Source: Eopsaltria australis (taxonomy: Eukaryota > Chordata > Aves > Passeriformes > Petroicidae). From it: a stretch of DNA of 64,000 nucleotides. The stretch is from positions 310,001 to 374,000 of the forward strand of contig JAVTVJ010000787.1 of the NCBI GenBank assembly GCA_034509425.1. The letters are read 5' to 3'. Positions 37,541 to 49,000 of the stretch are shown here, piece by piece. Numbering within the stretch: position 1 is the stretch's first letter; each line of letters begins with the position of its first letter. The translations under genes were made by a program, and so were the position numbers. The notes beneath the pieces are model-generated. The model ran no database searches, was not told the origin of the DNA, and saw only the letters and a list, made by a program, of their open reading frames with translations.

Positions 37541-40500
37541 ATGGAGGGCGGCGGGCGGCCCTCGGCCGTACAGGCCGTGCTCCTGGCCGCCAGCACCGCC
37601 ATCACCGCCCTGCTCTACTCCGTCTACCGGCAGAAGGCCCGCGTGGCCCGCGGGCTCGAGGTGGGTGCGATGGCTGCGACAGGGGAGCGCGTGGGCCCGG
37701 CCGCCGCGCCGCGGCCTGGTCGTGTCGGCTGAGCCGCGGCCTCTGTTTGCTCCCCGCAGGGCGCCAGGAGGATCCGGCTGGACGGGGACCTGCAGGCCGT
37801 GCTGCTGGAGGCGCCCGGACGCTGCGTGCCCTATGCGGTCATAGAAGGTAGGGTCATGTCAGGAAAATTAATCCACAAGCACCGGAAGTTTATGTGTGAA
37901 AGGGAGATAGACGAGTCCTGTGACGTTATTCGAAAAAAAGGAGAGGTCATGGGCGTTTCCTATGGGGTCTCTCAAGTTGTTAGAGGACGCAGCCTCCTTT
38001 TATCCCAATTTCCCGGCTGCATTTCCCTCTCTCTTTCCCCATTGCCTGAGGTACTTGAGAGGTACAGACTTCCTGAAACGCCTAAGACCCCTCCTTCTAA
38101 TGTATTTCCTTCCCTCTTTCCTTTTCCTTGTGTCGATCAGTGGAATTCCTATGGAATTTATAGTTCTTCCCACTGTTTCTTTCATCTCTCACTATCTAGC
38201 TTTATTTATCAGCAGACCCACAGTTTGTTTGTAAAGACAAATCCCTCTCACTCCTTTCATCACTCAGTGGAATCCTTCCCATGGTTTCTTTTATCTCTCA
38301 GTATCTAGCTTTATCTACCAGCAGACCCACAGTTTGTCTGTAAAGGCAAATCCCTCCTTCCTTTCAGCCAGGACCTGAATCCATGGCCCTGGCAGGGTTT
38401 GGGGGCTCATCCTGCCCTGCAGCTGCTCCTCACCAGGGGGGTTCATCCCCAGCTCCTCCTTCGGTGCCCTTCAGGTCATCCCCGCCCTGCCAAGCAGCCA
38501 CAGACCCCTGACAGCACAAAACACGAGCTCTCAGCCCTTTTGCCCCCCATCCTAGAATTCTAGAATGGTTTTGGTTGAAAGAGACCTTAAAGCTCATCCA
38601 ATCCCACCCCCTGCCACGGGCAGGGACATTTTCCACTATCCCAGGTTCCTCCAAACCCTGTCCAGCCTGGTCTTGGGCACTTCCAGGGATCCAGGAGCAG
38701 CCACAGCTTCTCTGGGCACCCTGTGCCAGGGCCTCACTGCCTTCACAGGGAAGGATTTCTTCCCGATATCCCACTGACACCTGTCACTATGAAGCCATTC
38801 CCCATGGTCCTGTCACTCCAGACCCTTGTCCAAGGTTTGTTTAAGGAGCACCTCACCTGGCCCTTGGATTCCCGTTCCAGGTGTGGTGCGGTCAGTGAAG
38901 GAGACCCTGAGCAGTCAGTTTGTGGAGAACTGCAAGGGGGTGGTGCAGAGGCTGACGCTGCAGGAGCACAAGATGGTGTGGAACAGAACCACCCACCTCT
39001 GGTACGTGCCTGGTGCCCACAAACACCCGTGGTGCCCTTGGGGGGTGGGGGGTCTGACACCCTGGAATGGCCTCAGGCATGGCCACAGTGACCCAGTGCC
39101 CCAGAGCTGCATCCCAAAGTAGCCCCCACAGTGACAGCTGCCAAAACAGGGCGTGTTTGGCTGATTTTAGGGCTTTTAGAGTTCACAGAGGGGCTGGAGG
39201 AGAAGAGCAAGTCGAGTAACCAAACACAGGCTGAGTGTTGATCAGCCCCACCTTGTTCCAGAGGTGGCCAGAGGATGGCCTTTCCAGAAAGACCCCACTT
39301 CTAAACAGGTGTTCATTGGGTTTGGGTGATCCCCACACCCAGAGGAACTGCTGAAACAGAGCCCAGTGATGCTCTTTGATAAGAATTTGGTAACACTTAT
39401 CAAACTGAGTTGTGTGACATGTGGTGCTTCTCCTCACGGGATGGTTTGGGACAGCTGGGAATGCCACAGGCAGCTGAGGAGGAAGTAGGTGGAGATGGGG
39501 GAAGCCCCCACTACTTGTGGAGCACTGAAGTGAGGGGGGAGTGGCCTTGTGGACACCTGGACAGCACCACGAGGAGAAAGGTGTTCTCCAGAGACCCCCA
39601 TCAAAGCAACTCCACTCATGTCCCATATGGCAGACCCCAAAACCAGCAGGTCAATGTCCCATGTGGGAAGCCCCAAAACCAGCAGGTCAATGTCCCATGT
39701 GGGAAGCCCCAAAACCAGCAGGTCAGTGTCCCACGTGGGAAGCCCCAAAACCAGCAGGTCAGTGTCCCATGTGACAGACCCCAAAACCATCAGGTCAGTG
39801 TCCCATGTGACAGACCCCAAAACCATCAGGTCAGTGCCCCATATGGCAGGCTCCAACACCTGCAGGTCAATGTCCCATGTGGCAGACCCCAAAACCAGCA
39901 GGTCAATGTCCCATGTGGCAGACCCCAAAACCAGCAGGTCATCCCAGGCTGAGTTTCCCATCAGGGGAAGCCAGTTCACATCCCCCCTTGTCCCTCCCCA
40001 GGAATGACTATGCCAAGATCATCCACCAGAGAACCAACACCACCCCCTTCGACCTGGTCCCTGCCGAGGACGGCGCCGGCGTCACCGTGCGGGTGATGAA
40101 GCCTCTGGAGGCCGCCGAGCTCAGCCTGGACACGGTGTATGAGAAATTCCACCCCTCTGTGCAATCCTTCACCGATGTCATCGGCCACTACATCAGTGGG
40201 GAGCGTCCCAAGGGAATCCAGGAGACGGAGCAGATGCTGAAGGTGGGCACGGCCCTGACTGGCGTGGGAGAGCTGGTGCTGGACAACGCCACCATCAAGC
40301 TGCAGCCTCCGAAGCAGGGCATGCCCTACTACCTGAGCAGCCTGGATTTTGAGTCCTTGCTGCAGAAACAAGAGTCCAGCGTCCGCTTTTGGAAAATCCT
40401 CACCGTCATTTTCGGCTTCGCCACCTGCGCCGTCCTCTTCTTCCTCCTGAGGAAGCAGTACCGGCACCACCGGGAGAGGCAGCACTTCAGGCAGATGCAG

Positions 40501-40722
40501 GAGGAATTCCGGCAGGCCCAGGAGCGCCTGACAAACACGGAGGGTGGGGAGGCCCTCAAAAACGCCTGCGTGGTCTGCTTGAGCAGCACCAAATCCTGTG
40601 TTTTCCTCGAGTGTGGCCACGTCTGCTCTTGCCACGAGTGCTACCAGGCTCTTCCCGAGCCCAAAAAGTGCCCAATCTGCAGGCAGGGCATCGTCAGGGT
40701 GGTTCCTTTGTACAACAGTTAA
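37541..40722 (+). CDS. MUL1: Mitochondrial E3 ubiquitin-protein ligase 1 (MUL1/MAPL), complete, 4 exons, 349 aa
   Basis: Outer-mitochondrial-membrane RING ligase acting on ubiquitin and SUMO pathways and on mitofusin turnover. Exons: 37541-37660, 37760-37847, 38881-39001, 40002-40722; 1,050 bases, 349 residues (human 352). The start MEGGGRPS is followed by a membrane segment at about 9-30 (QAVLLAASTAITALLYSVY) and the intermembrane-space region (BAM/GIDE-type), including CVPYAVIEG, VWNRTTHLW and FTDVIGHYISGERPKGIQETE. A second membrane segment is ILTVIFGFATCAVLFFLL. The C-terminal RING is complete, C299-VVC302 through CGHVCSCHECY to C333-PIC336-RQ, ending VPLYNS. All introns are GT-AG. Intron 2 (38 bases short of 1.1 kb) holds an LTR-like segment and a CR1; intron 3 holds a 36-bp minisatellite whose reading frames are not coding. 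Poly(A) signals follow at 41071 and 41319. Confidence 0.96.
37850..38375. mobile_element. Probable solo LTR fragment of an endogenous retrovirus, MUL1 intron 2
   Basis: This stretch differs from the GC-rich surroundings: it is balanced in composition and pyrimidine-rich. It begins with TGTCAGGAAAATTAATCCAC at 37857. The part around 37985-38060 (GGACGCAGCCTCC, TTTTATCCCAATTTCCCGGC, TTTCCCCATTGCCTGAGG, TACTTGAGAGGTAC) resembles LTR sequence I associate with songbird endogenous retroviruses. It contains an internal duplication with period 109 (TATCTAGCTTTAT at 38193 and 38302). There are no viral coding genes. The family and orientation are not certain. Confidence 0.4.
38553..38790 (-). mobile_element. 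CR1 LINE 3' end (antisense), MUL1 intron 2
   Basis: The plus strand starts TAGAATTCTAGAATGG, then 'GAAAGAGACCTTAAAGCTCA', 'CCACCCCCTGCCACGGGCAG', 'TTGGGCACTTCCAGGGATCC' and 'CACAGCTTCTCTGGGCACCC', all reversed CR1 tail sequence, ending near the CTTCCCGATATCCC block. The element lies opposite to MUL1, within 100 bases of the exon 3 acceptor. Confidence 0.88.
39628..39948. repeat. 36-bp minisatellite in MUL1 intron 3
   Basis: About 9 copies of a 36-base unit with core CCCCAAAACCAGCAGGTCA followed by TGTCCCATGTGG. Because 36 is a multiple of three, all frames read as 12-residue peptide repeats. The array ends about 50 bases before the exon 4 acceptor at 40001. The frames carry no MUL1 similarity and are intronic. 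Confidence 0.93.
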
Positions 40723-41070
40723 GTTTTTGTGATTCTCTGGGCGGGGGGGAGATTTTTGGATTTAAAGCTGCCGCTGGCGAAGGGGTTTTGTCGCCTCGCT
40801 GCTTGGGTGGTGGATTTTGGGGAGGGGGAGGGAGCTTGAGGGAGCAGGTGCTTCAGAAGGGGGACAGAGGTGAGTCTGAAAAGGTGAATGTGCAGCTGAT
40901 CAGGGCTCACACTGTGCTCTGGGGGTGTTTTGGTTCCTTGCAAAGGGTGAGGTGCTTGGGGGACACGCAGCTTGAAGCTCTTCTCTTAAGGTTTGGACTC
41001 GCAGGGTTTGTGTCATGGTTATAGAGCCTGCAGCTCCTTCTCCAGCTGATAAAAACATGGGGAAAACAAA

Positions 41071-41076
41071 AATAAA
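41071..41076 (+). terminator. Candidate MUL1 poly(A) signal (second at 41319-41324)
   Basis: AATAAA about 350 bases after the MUL1 stop, with a TGTATTGAGGG stretch after it. Another AATAAA at 41319 is a possible distal alternative. Confidence 0.55.
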
Positions 41077-41329
41077 ATGTATTGAGGGTTCTCAGATGCT
41101 GCAGAATTCCTGTGATGCTACCAGAGGACTGCAAGGCCTAATGGAGCAGGAGGGGCTGTCGGAGAGCTCGTACCAGGGGGTGTGAGCATGGGTAATTCTG
41201 TGATCCTCCCCAAAATGGCTTTGTCACACTCGGGTGTGAAGATGGGGATGTGAGAATGCTATGGCTGATGGCTGTGCTTGGCTTGCCTTGGCTTGGGATA
41301 GCAAACAGGGTGTGAAGTAATAAAATAGG

Positions 41330-43040
41330 ATGAAAAATGTGTCTGTGTCGGATTATTGCATGGGAGCGATGAGGTTTGTCCTCCCTGCGGTGGACACGGT
41401 GAGCCTGCATCATCCCAAGCCATGATGGAGGTTGGCTGAGGGGTGGAACCTGTCCCCCCTGCTCTGGACATGACAATCACTGCTGTCCCCTCGTGACACA
41501 GGTGGTACCGACACAAAAAAGGAAAATTCCCTTCCCTGACAGCCCCATTTTGCCATAAATCCCGTATGCACCCGAGAGGGTTAATGGACCCAAAGTGCTG
41601 CTGCATTTACATTTGTTTGGGGAGGACAATTAGAGAAACATTCCTGGGAGATGAAGGAGCCTCAAGTAGGAGCAGTTGAAAACCCCAGGACCGAGGCAGC
41701 CCCTGGGCACCGGGGAGAGACCCCTGCTCCATCCGATGCCTTCGGACAGGCAGAGCCCCCAGGCACATTTAAATAGAAACCTTCCTATTTAAAAACCCCT
41801 GAACTTAACAGAGAAATGGATGGGTTGTTTCCTCATTAAACATTAACCAGAGCACCAGGGCAGTGTCCGAAGGCCATTCTGGCTGTGAGGCACAAATCCA
41901 CGGCTGGATTTTGAGGAGGAGCGGGTCCCTGGTTGTCCCAGTGCCGGGAAAGGGGATCAGCCACCGGCTGTAGATGGCGGTGGCTGCCTGCAGGGCGAGG
42001 CAGCCCGCGGAACAGGATCCCAGCGGGAAGAGCCGGAACACAGCTCAAAAAGCCACACTGCAGCCCAAAAACCCAAATACAGATTGAAACGACAGGATCC
42101 CACCTGCTGGAAGAGGTGTCCCTCCTCTCCAGAGGACCAACCACCCCAAAAAGCCTCGTCCCCTCACTGGGGACAGCAAGGTCAGTCCCCCCTCAGACCA
42201 GTGCAGGACACGGCCCCGAGCCTCGGTGTTCTGCCCAGGAATGGAGCATCAGGCGAAGCCTAAAAATACGCCTTGGAGAGGCTGTGCTTCCCCATTACCC
42301 CTTCGCCTTCTGTTTCCAAGCTTTCCCTGTGATATCTCGGGCGTAGCTGCAACCTTATGTAAGGAGCTGACAGCTCGGGGGCGGGCGGGGGTGCAGGGGA
42401 GAGGGGCTTGTGCAGCTTTGGGGGCTGAGGATTTCAGCAAACGAGGGGTTTGGAGATGGGAGCAGCCCCAGGACTGCCCACCCCAGCCCTGGCAGCAGCA
42501 GGCACCCCGGTCCTCCCTGTGCCCCCTTTCTACTCAGCCCCAAAATAAGGCAGGCTCCCGATTCCAGAGAAATCCTGTAACTCAGCCTTGCACAAACAGG
42601 TTCTTTGCTGCTGTTGCTACTCCTGCTTTGTGGGAGATGCACCACAGATGCATCCCCGATATAGCTGTGGTCCATCCCAAAATGTTATCCCCAACCTTCT
42701 CATCACTCACTTTGCCAGGCAGTAACCCCAAAGACCCAGGGTGTTGTGGCAACTGCCTAGAAAACCCCATGGAAAGCTGACAGTAACTCATGAGTCCTCC
42801 TGCAGTCCCCCAGGAAAGGCTCATGCCAGGATGGGTCCTGGGGGTCCACAGTCAAGCACACCCAGTCCCCCCACGCTGCAGCCCCCCAAGAAGTGCCAGA
42901 GGCCCCGAGAAGGCTCATTTCTGCTGGGCTCTGCAGGGCATGTGTGGGGCTGTGCCCAGTGCTCCTGGGAACAGGCGCTGGGCTCCCCAGCGATGTGGAA
43001 GGATTAGTTCCAGACTTTCCAGGAGTGGCTGGGGGAGCCA
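41330..43040. other. MUL1-CAMK2N1 intergenic region
   Basis: About 1.7 kb in which I see no gene, RNA or recognisable transposon. The MUL1 3' end may extend to about 41340. Composition becomes steadily more GC-rich toward the CAMK2N1 promoter. Confidence 0.5.
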
Positions 43041-43430
43041 CTCTGAACTCCCTAAACGTCTCTGTGGGGTAGCCTAAGCTCCCCAGATGCGGCTGTGGGG
43101 CAGCTCTGGGCTCCCCTAAAGCGCTGTGGGGCCGTCTGAGCTCTCCAAGGGTCCTTGTACAGCAGCTCCGGACTCCCCAGGGATGTTGAGGGTCAGGTTG
43201 AACCATCCTGAGGATGACGCGGGGCAGCTCCGGGCTCCGCGGGGTGTCTGCTAGGCAGCTCTGGCATCTCCAGGGACGCTGCGGGACACCCCGAGGATGC
43301 TCCGGGACAGCTCCGTGCTCCTCGGGGAGCCTGCGGGGCAGGTCCGGGCTCCTTGAGGATGCTCCGCGCTCCCCGGGGAAGCTGCGGGGCAGGCGGCGGG
43401 GCAGTCCCGGGGATCCCCGGGGTGCGGGAT
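43040..43430. repeat. Degenerate ~50-60-bp tandem array upstream of CAMK2N1
   Basis: Repeated GGGGCAGCTCCGGGCTCC-type cores alternate with GGGATGCTGCGGG-type spacers (for example near 43093, 43160, 43220, 43305 and 43340). About 7 degenerate copies sit between 270 and 660 bases before the CAMK2N1 start codon. Confidence 0.65.
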
Positions 43431-43696
43431 CAGCCCGCCGGGGCGGTGCCGCCGCCGCTGCCGGGGGCCGAGCCGGTCCCGCCCCTCCCCGCCCGGTCCC
43501 GCCTCCCGCTCCTCTATCGCCGCCGCCGCCGGAGCCGCCGCCGCAGCCGCGGAGCCGCGAGCAGCGCCGGCCGGGCCGGGATGTGACGGGGCGGCTGCCC
43601 CGCGCCCGCTGCGCCGCTGCCCCGGGCCCGCGGGCCCCGCGCCCCGGGAGGCTGTCGGGGGGCGGCGGCGGCGGCGGGTCCCCCCCCGCCGCCCCC

Positions 43697-44656
43697 ATGT
43701 CGGAGGGGCCGCCCTACGGCGAGGGGCAGCTGGCGGGGGACGCGGCCGTGGGGCAGCTGCCCTTCCCCGTTCGCCTCCGCGGCGGTGACGGGCTCCTGGC
43801 CGGCGGGCAGGGCAAGCGGCCGCCCAAGCTGGGGCAGATCGGCCGCAGCAAGAGAGGTGGGTGCCGGAGGGAGCGGGGCGCACCGGGAGGTGCCCGGGAT
43901 GCGGGGCACGGCCCCAGGGATGCGGCGGGATGCAGCGGGTATCCCGCGGGGTGTTGGGCATCGTGTACCGGGGACCTTCCCCCGGGATGCGGGACACCGG
44001 GGACCGTCCCCGGGGACGGGGCATGAGGACCGGGCTCTCTGAGGGATGTCGGGCATCGCGTCCCGAGGACCTTTTCCAGGGATGGTGCATCAAGCACCTT
44101 TCGGGGATGCAGGACACCGGGGAAGATCCCCGGGGACGGGGCACGATGCACCAGACTCCCTGCAGGATGTCAGGCATCACGTCCCAAGGACTGTCACCGG
44201 GGTGTTGGGTAGCCGGGACCGTCCCTGGGGACAGGACATCGTTCCCTGGGCACCTCACCGGGTATAAGGCAGCAGGGACAGGGCATCACCCCCTGGGGAC
44301 CATCCGCAGGGCACAGAGGTGAGGGGACCTTCCTTGGGGACATGCCCTTTGCCAGGTGTCCCCAGGCACAGGGCGCCCGTGCCGGGGCGTGCGATCCCGG
44401 GGACGCTCCCTGGGGATGGGACACGGTGCCCCAGGTACCCTGCGGGGTGTCGGGCGCCGCGTAGCTTGGCCAGCAGCCACACCAGGGATGTAGGACCCCC
44501 TCCAACCACCCCCGGGATGACCTTGGGCAAGGGGAGCCACGGCGGCAGCAAATTCATCGCGCTTCTGTTTCTTTCTGCTTTCTAGTGGTCATTGAAGATG
44601 ACAGAATTGACGATGTGCTGCAAAACCTCTCCGAAAAGGCCCCTCCCGGTGTTTAA
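43697..44656 (+). CDS. CAMK2N1: CaMKII inhibitor 1 (CAMK2N1), complete, 2 coding exons, 76 aa
   Basis: Small cytosolic protein that binds and inhibits active CaMKII. Exons 43697-43856 and 44586-44656, 231 bases, 76 residues (human 78). The inhibitory core is intact across the splice junction: KRPPKLGQIGRSKR in exon 1, then VVIEDDRIDDVL in exon 2, ending KAPPGV. The GRSKR and KAPPGV forms match CAMK2N1 better than its paralogue CAMK2N2, and the MUL1 neighbour agrees. The N-terminal half (MSEGPPYGEGQLAGDAAVGQ onward) keeps only MSE and PYG from mammals and is very rich in Gly, Ala and Pro, consistent with strong local GC drive. The ATG (CCCCCATGTCGG) is the only one fitting the MSE start. Intron 1 (729 bases) carries a degenerate GC-rich tandem repeat. 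Confidence 0.92.
43900..44470. repeat. Degenerate GC-rich minisatellite in CAMK2N1 intron
   Basis: Recurring GGGGACCGTCCC(C/T)GGGGAC and GGACACCGGGGA-type segments at 50-65-base spacing fill most of the intron (for example near 43975, 43999, 44118, 44213 and 44287). Each contains a self-complementary GGGGACxGTCCC core that can form a small hairpin. Confidence 0.65.
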
Positions 44657-46000
44657 AGCCTCCCTGGGGACGCTGGGCTGAAGCCCGGGGTGGGGTCGGT
44701 TTACAATGGCACAGGTGACCGGCAAAACGTAACCCCCCGACACCGCAGCGACCGCCCGAGCGCCGGGAGCGCCGTCCGCGCCCGCCTGCAGTCCCACGGC
44801 ACCGCGGCACGTCCTGCCCTCCGGAGACGCGCGGAGGGGAGGGCGGCGAGCGAGCCAGAGCCCGGCCATCAATTAAAAAATGATAATAAATTAAAAAAAA
44901 AATAATATATATAGATATAATCGGGAAAATAGTCACCTGCTTCAAACCCCCCCACCCTCACCCCAAGGGATGGACGGAGGAGTCACGCCGCGGCTCTGAA
45001 TTACTCGGCATCGCTTTTCTCGGGCTGATGAACCTTGTGCCGCGCTAGATCGGGGGGTAAGAGGAAAGGGGGCAGCGGGAAATGGGCGGGGGGACAGCCC
45101 CTGGGGTCTCCCCCCGGCCAGGGTTGTTCCCAGCGGGCACCTTGTTTACATTATTTAATCTTGCAAAAATGAATCCGTGCACTTGGATGTACCACGCTAT
45201 CCCCTTCCGTATGAGTTTCTTTATTTCTTTTTTTTTTTTTTTATGTTGATGTCTTTGGATGTTGGGAAATTATATAAAATAGATATATATATATAAATAT
45301 ATTTAATTTTAGTCACGTTTTAAGGTTCTCGACGGGGGAAAACCAAAACTTTTATAAAGGAAAGGCCTGAAGGAAGAATTGCTGGTTTATTTTTTAAAGC
45401 TTGTACTTCTTGGTTGCTGTGAGCAAAGGGAGAGATTTTATATGTACGGGGGGTGGGGGGGGACGCTCAGCTTTTCTAACTACCATGCAGTCTGTAGTGT
45501 GGGTGCTCTTGGTTTGTTTTTTTTCTTTTTTTCTTCTTCTTATATTGTGGCAGTTTCCTCTCTTTAATAGACTGTATTAAAATCTATATCTCAAAGAAAT
45601 TATTTAATGTAATCACAAGAGTGCCAAACACTTGGAGATGCCGGAGGGCAGCGATTCCCTCCCCGAGACGAGCAGCACTCGGAGCTTTCTGCTCTTTCTA
45701 GGGCTCGGTCGATCTCTCGTGGGGTTTTCTCTGACTTCTCTTTTCTAATCTTTCTTTTTAACTATTTTGCATGACGTGCATAAAAACAAAAGGGGAAAAA
45801 AAAAAAAAAAAAGGGGAGGGGGGAACAAAAAGCGCCTCTGGTGCCCAGGCTTGGATCTTGTTTCTGTTTGCGATTGACTGACAGACCTCAAGGCAGGTTT
45901 TTCTTTCCTCCTTTTCTTAAATATTGTGTATGTTGCACTTTTATCCACTACACAGGGCTATTTCTGCAATGTCCGAATAAAAAGGAAAATGAAACAAAAT
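44657..46000 (+). other. CAMK2N1 3'UTR with poly(A) signal at 45976-45981
   Basis: After the stop, sequence turns A/T-rich with long T runs (45218-45241) and a TATATA cluster (45281-45310), typical of conserved neural 3'UTRs. AATAAA occurs at 45976-45981 after GTCCG. This gives a 3'UTR of about 1.34 kb, similar to the long CAMK2N1 3'UTR in mammals. An earlier AATAAA lies at about 44885. Confidence 0.6.
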
Positions 46001-49000
46001 GGAAAAAAAAAAACCTGATAAATGCGGATCTGCCGTGTTTTGCCGTGGGCTGCCAGGGCCCAGCGCCGTGAGCATCCCTCCCTGTCCACCCAAATAATCC
46101 CAAAATAACTAAGGGAAACCTCCCCACCCTCTGGCACAGACCCCTGATCACGCTGAATAACTAACTGTAATTCATATTTATTTGTGGGATAGTTTGGTTT
46201 GATGGGAAAATGCTTCAGGGGCACAAACTTGCTGGAAAAATTCGACGTTGGGTCCTGAAAGCGGCTGTTTGGGATGGGGAATAAAAGGTGGCTTCCCCTT
46301 CACTGTTGGGAAAACCTGTGGAAAATGGGTGTTTTCATTCCAGTACTGCCTCCCTTCCCTCCAAAACCCAAATCCTGGTGTTAAAAAAGGCCATTATCCC
46401 ACCTGCCCACGCCACCGAGGGCACGAGCCAACCTTGGTGCCCGAGGAATAGGAATAGAATCACGGATGGGAAACAGGTCCAGGGGTGGGATTTTAATGCA
46501 AAGAAAATCATATATTGCAATAAAAGCAGGATGCTGCTGAGCTGGGATTTGTACAGGATGACCTGGGGGGCAGATGGGTTAATTTGGGGTGGCACAGGGA
46601 GCTTGTACCCCATTTTTGGGGTGCAAAGGCTGCACAACGCTCACTTCCCCACCACCTTTGCTATTTATTGCTCCATTTTTAACCCACAGAGGCTCTCCCA
46701 CATCCAGGATAGGATGAGGAGCTTTGCTAAATTGCTCCCTTGAAAAATCCCCAATTATTTTCATTTTTCCCCCAGCAAGTTCAGCTCTGTGCGGGTTGGA
46801 CTCGGCGCTCGCAGTTTTGACCCCAGGATTTTCTATGCTGGGGGACCAGCTGCACCTCCAAAGCACGAGGTGACCCCCAGAAGGGATGTTTTTTTTCTTC
46901 CAAACAAATAGTTTTTGCCCCAGCCAGCATCTGGGGGTGAGCCCAGGGCTTTGGGACAGCAGACACACTCAGAAAGCAGCAAAGCTGCTGAGGAGGCAGC
47001 GCTCGGGAGCTCGTTAGACACAAAACCATGGGCTGGATGCAGCACTGGGTTCATTCAATTCACCAAAAAAGCCCCTTTCTTGGGTAAAAATCTGATCTAT
47101 GGGTCTGCCAAACCCAATTTTCCACTTTGTTCCGTACATCAAAAGACCTCTGAACACTTAAACCACCCTGAAACCCAAGGTGCTCCGAGGATGGGGCACA
47201 GGCACAGCCCCGGCTCCCTCTCCAAAAAAAACCACCTGGATGCTCGTGAGAAGCCGGGAATGAACCAGAGAAAGCCTGAAGCCAGAGGGGGAAGGGAGGC
47301 TGAAAGAAGAGGAGATTCTGCTAAATTATAAACCGCTCTTTTATATGCATCTTTCATGCACGGCACATAAATAATGGAGCAGGAGAGCCCGGCGAGCTCG
47401 CGTACGGGAGGATGCGGGATGGAGGGGCGAGGAGAGAGGGATTCACGAGGGATAAGTGGGGAAAGATGCGCCCAAGAGACCGAGCCGGGCATCCCGCACG
47501 GCCGGGAGATGATATTCTGAAGGAGGATTTAAGGATTAAGCTGGCCCCGGGGCAGGAGTTTATTGCATACATTATTTAACAGATGGCCCAACGCAGGCGG
47601 CGGCTGCCTACGGTCTCCCCGGTGACCTTGGCTGGGAGATGCCGGAGCCGGGAAGGGAGCCTGGTGCCATCACCACGCTCCGGTTACAGGGATCAGAGGG
47701 GAAAAAAAAAAAAAAAACCGAAGCAAACCCCAGGAGCCAGCACCCAGCAGCTCCAGAGCCAAATCCCCATGGAAACTGCAAAAATCCCCACCCAACCCTG
47801 CCCATATGGGCTGCTTGTTTTGGCAAGGGTGGGAAAAAAAAAAAAGGAGGATAAAAAGAAAATGTATAGAAAAGAGCCATTTGCAGGTTTATTTACCGGA
47901 GGAAACTCGGCACCTTTGGAAGAGCAGGGTGCTGGAGGCATGAGCGAGGTGCGAAGGTCCCAGTGACATCCAGAGCACTTGTGAAATCCCACCCCAGTGC
48001 CTAAACTCGCGTTAAGCCCATTTTCCTGGGGATTTTGGCGTCGGGGGAAGGTGCTAACACAGTTGCTCCCGTAGCAAAGCCAGCCCTGACCACTCACAGC
48101 CAGAACCAGGGTGTGTTTTTGTTCTCTATAGCTTCTTGTGCTCCACAGGATTTAAGGCATCAGCCCCTGGGAGCCCCCCGGGATGACACCAGTCCACCAG
48201 AGCAATGGACAACGATTTTGGGGCTGGATTGCTGCCCCCACCACTGATTTCCCACATTACCAAGGCAATAACTCACAGGAAAAAAAACCCAAATTGAGGG
48301 CAGTGTGTTGCAGCCCGGGCAAAGCGGAGCAGGGGGAGTGGGTGAGTCCCCCCAAAGCTCTTCCCAAAAGGACGCCCATGTAGCAACTGCCCAAAATAAA
48401 TATTCTCTCTCTTTTTTTTTTTTCCCTTTCCCCTCCTCCATCAAAACTAGGGCATGTTAAACTAGGCCAGCACTCCTAAAGTAATTTATTTATCATGGGG
48501 GGGGGAGCGAGGAGGGACAGCATGGGCTGCAGAAGGGAATGCTCCATCCTGCCCCCAAATGCCACAGGTTTCGGGGATTAAAATGGGTCAGTTCTTTCCT
48601 CTTTCCTCGTTGAAAAATCACAGCTACTCAGAAGGAAGCAGCTTTAGTGACTTTTCATGGAGAAGACACAAAATTGGTCATTTTAATGGTATCAAACCCT
48701 TTTTGATCCGTTCGCTCGACTGTTTTCACCGCTGGGGTTTGTGTTTTGTGTTGTGGCATGAGACAGAAAACACACTTTGCAAAAATGAAAAATGGAAAAA
48801 GATGTGAAAGGAATTTTACCCTCCTTAAAAACTTGGGGTTTTTTTCCCCTGCTTTTTAACACAGGAATGAGAAAAATTCAGTGGCTGCCCGAAGTCTCTC
48901 CACCCACCCCTGCCAGGGAACGGGGCTGGCCAAGAGGGATTTGGGATGCAGCTCCATCCTGCTGGATGCTCCCCCATCAGTCATGGCCTTGGAGCTTTTG

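Noticed and set aside
39628..39948. Possible CRISPR-like array because of regular repeats
   Set aside because: There are no unique spacers; units are contiguous, and the context is a eukaryotic intron.
39410..40007. Peptide-repeat frames in MUL1 intron 3 that could be an extra exon
   Set aside because: The 36-bp minisatellite explains them; exon 3 to exon 4 joins perfectly in frame without them and matches MUL1 length.
43697..44656. CAMK2N2 instead of CAMK2N1
   Set aside because: The core reads GRSKR and ends KAPPGV as in CAMK2N1, and MUL1 and VWA5B1 are its expected neighbours.
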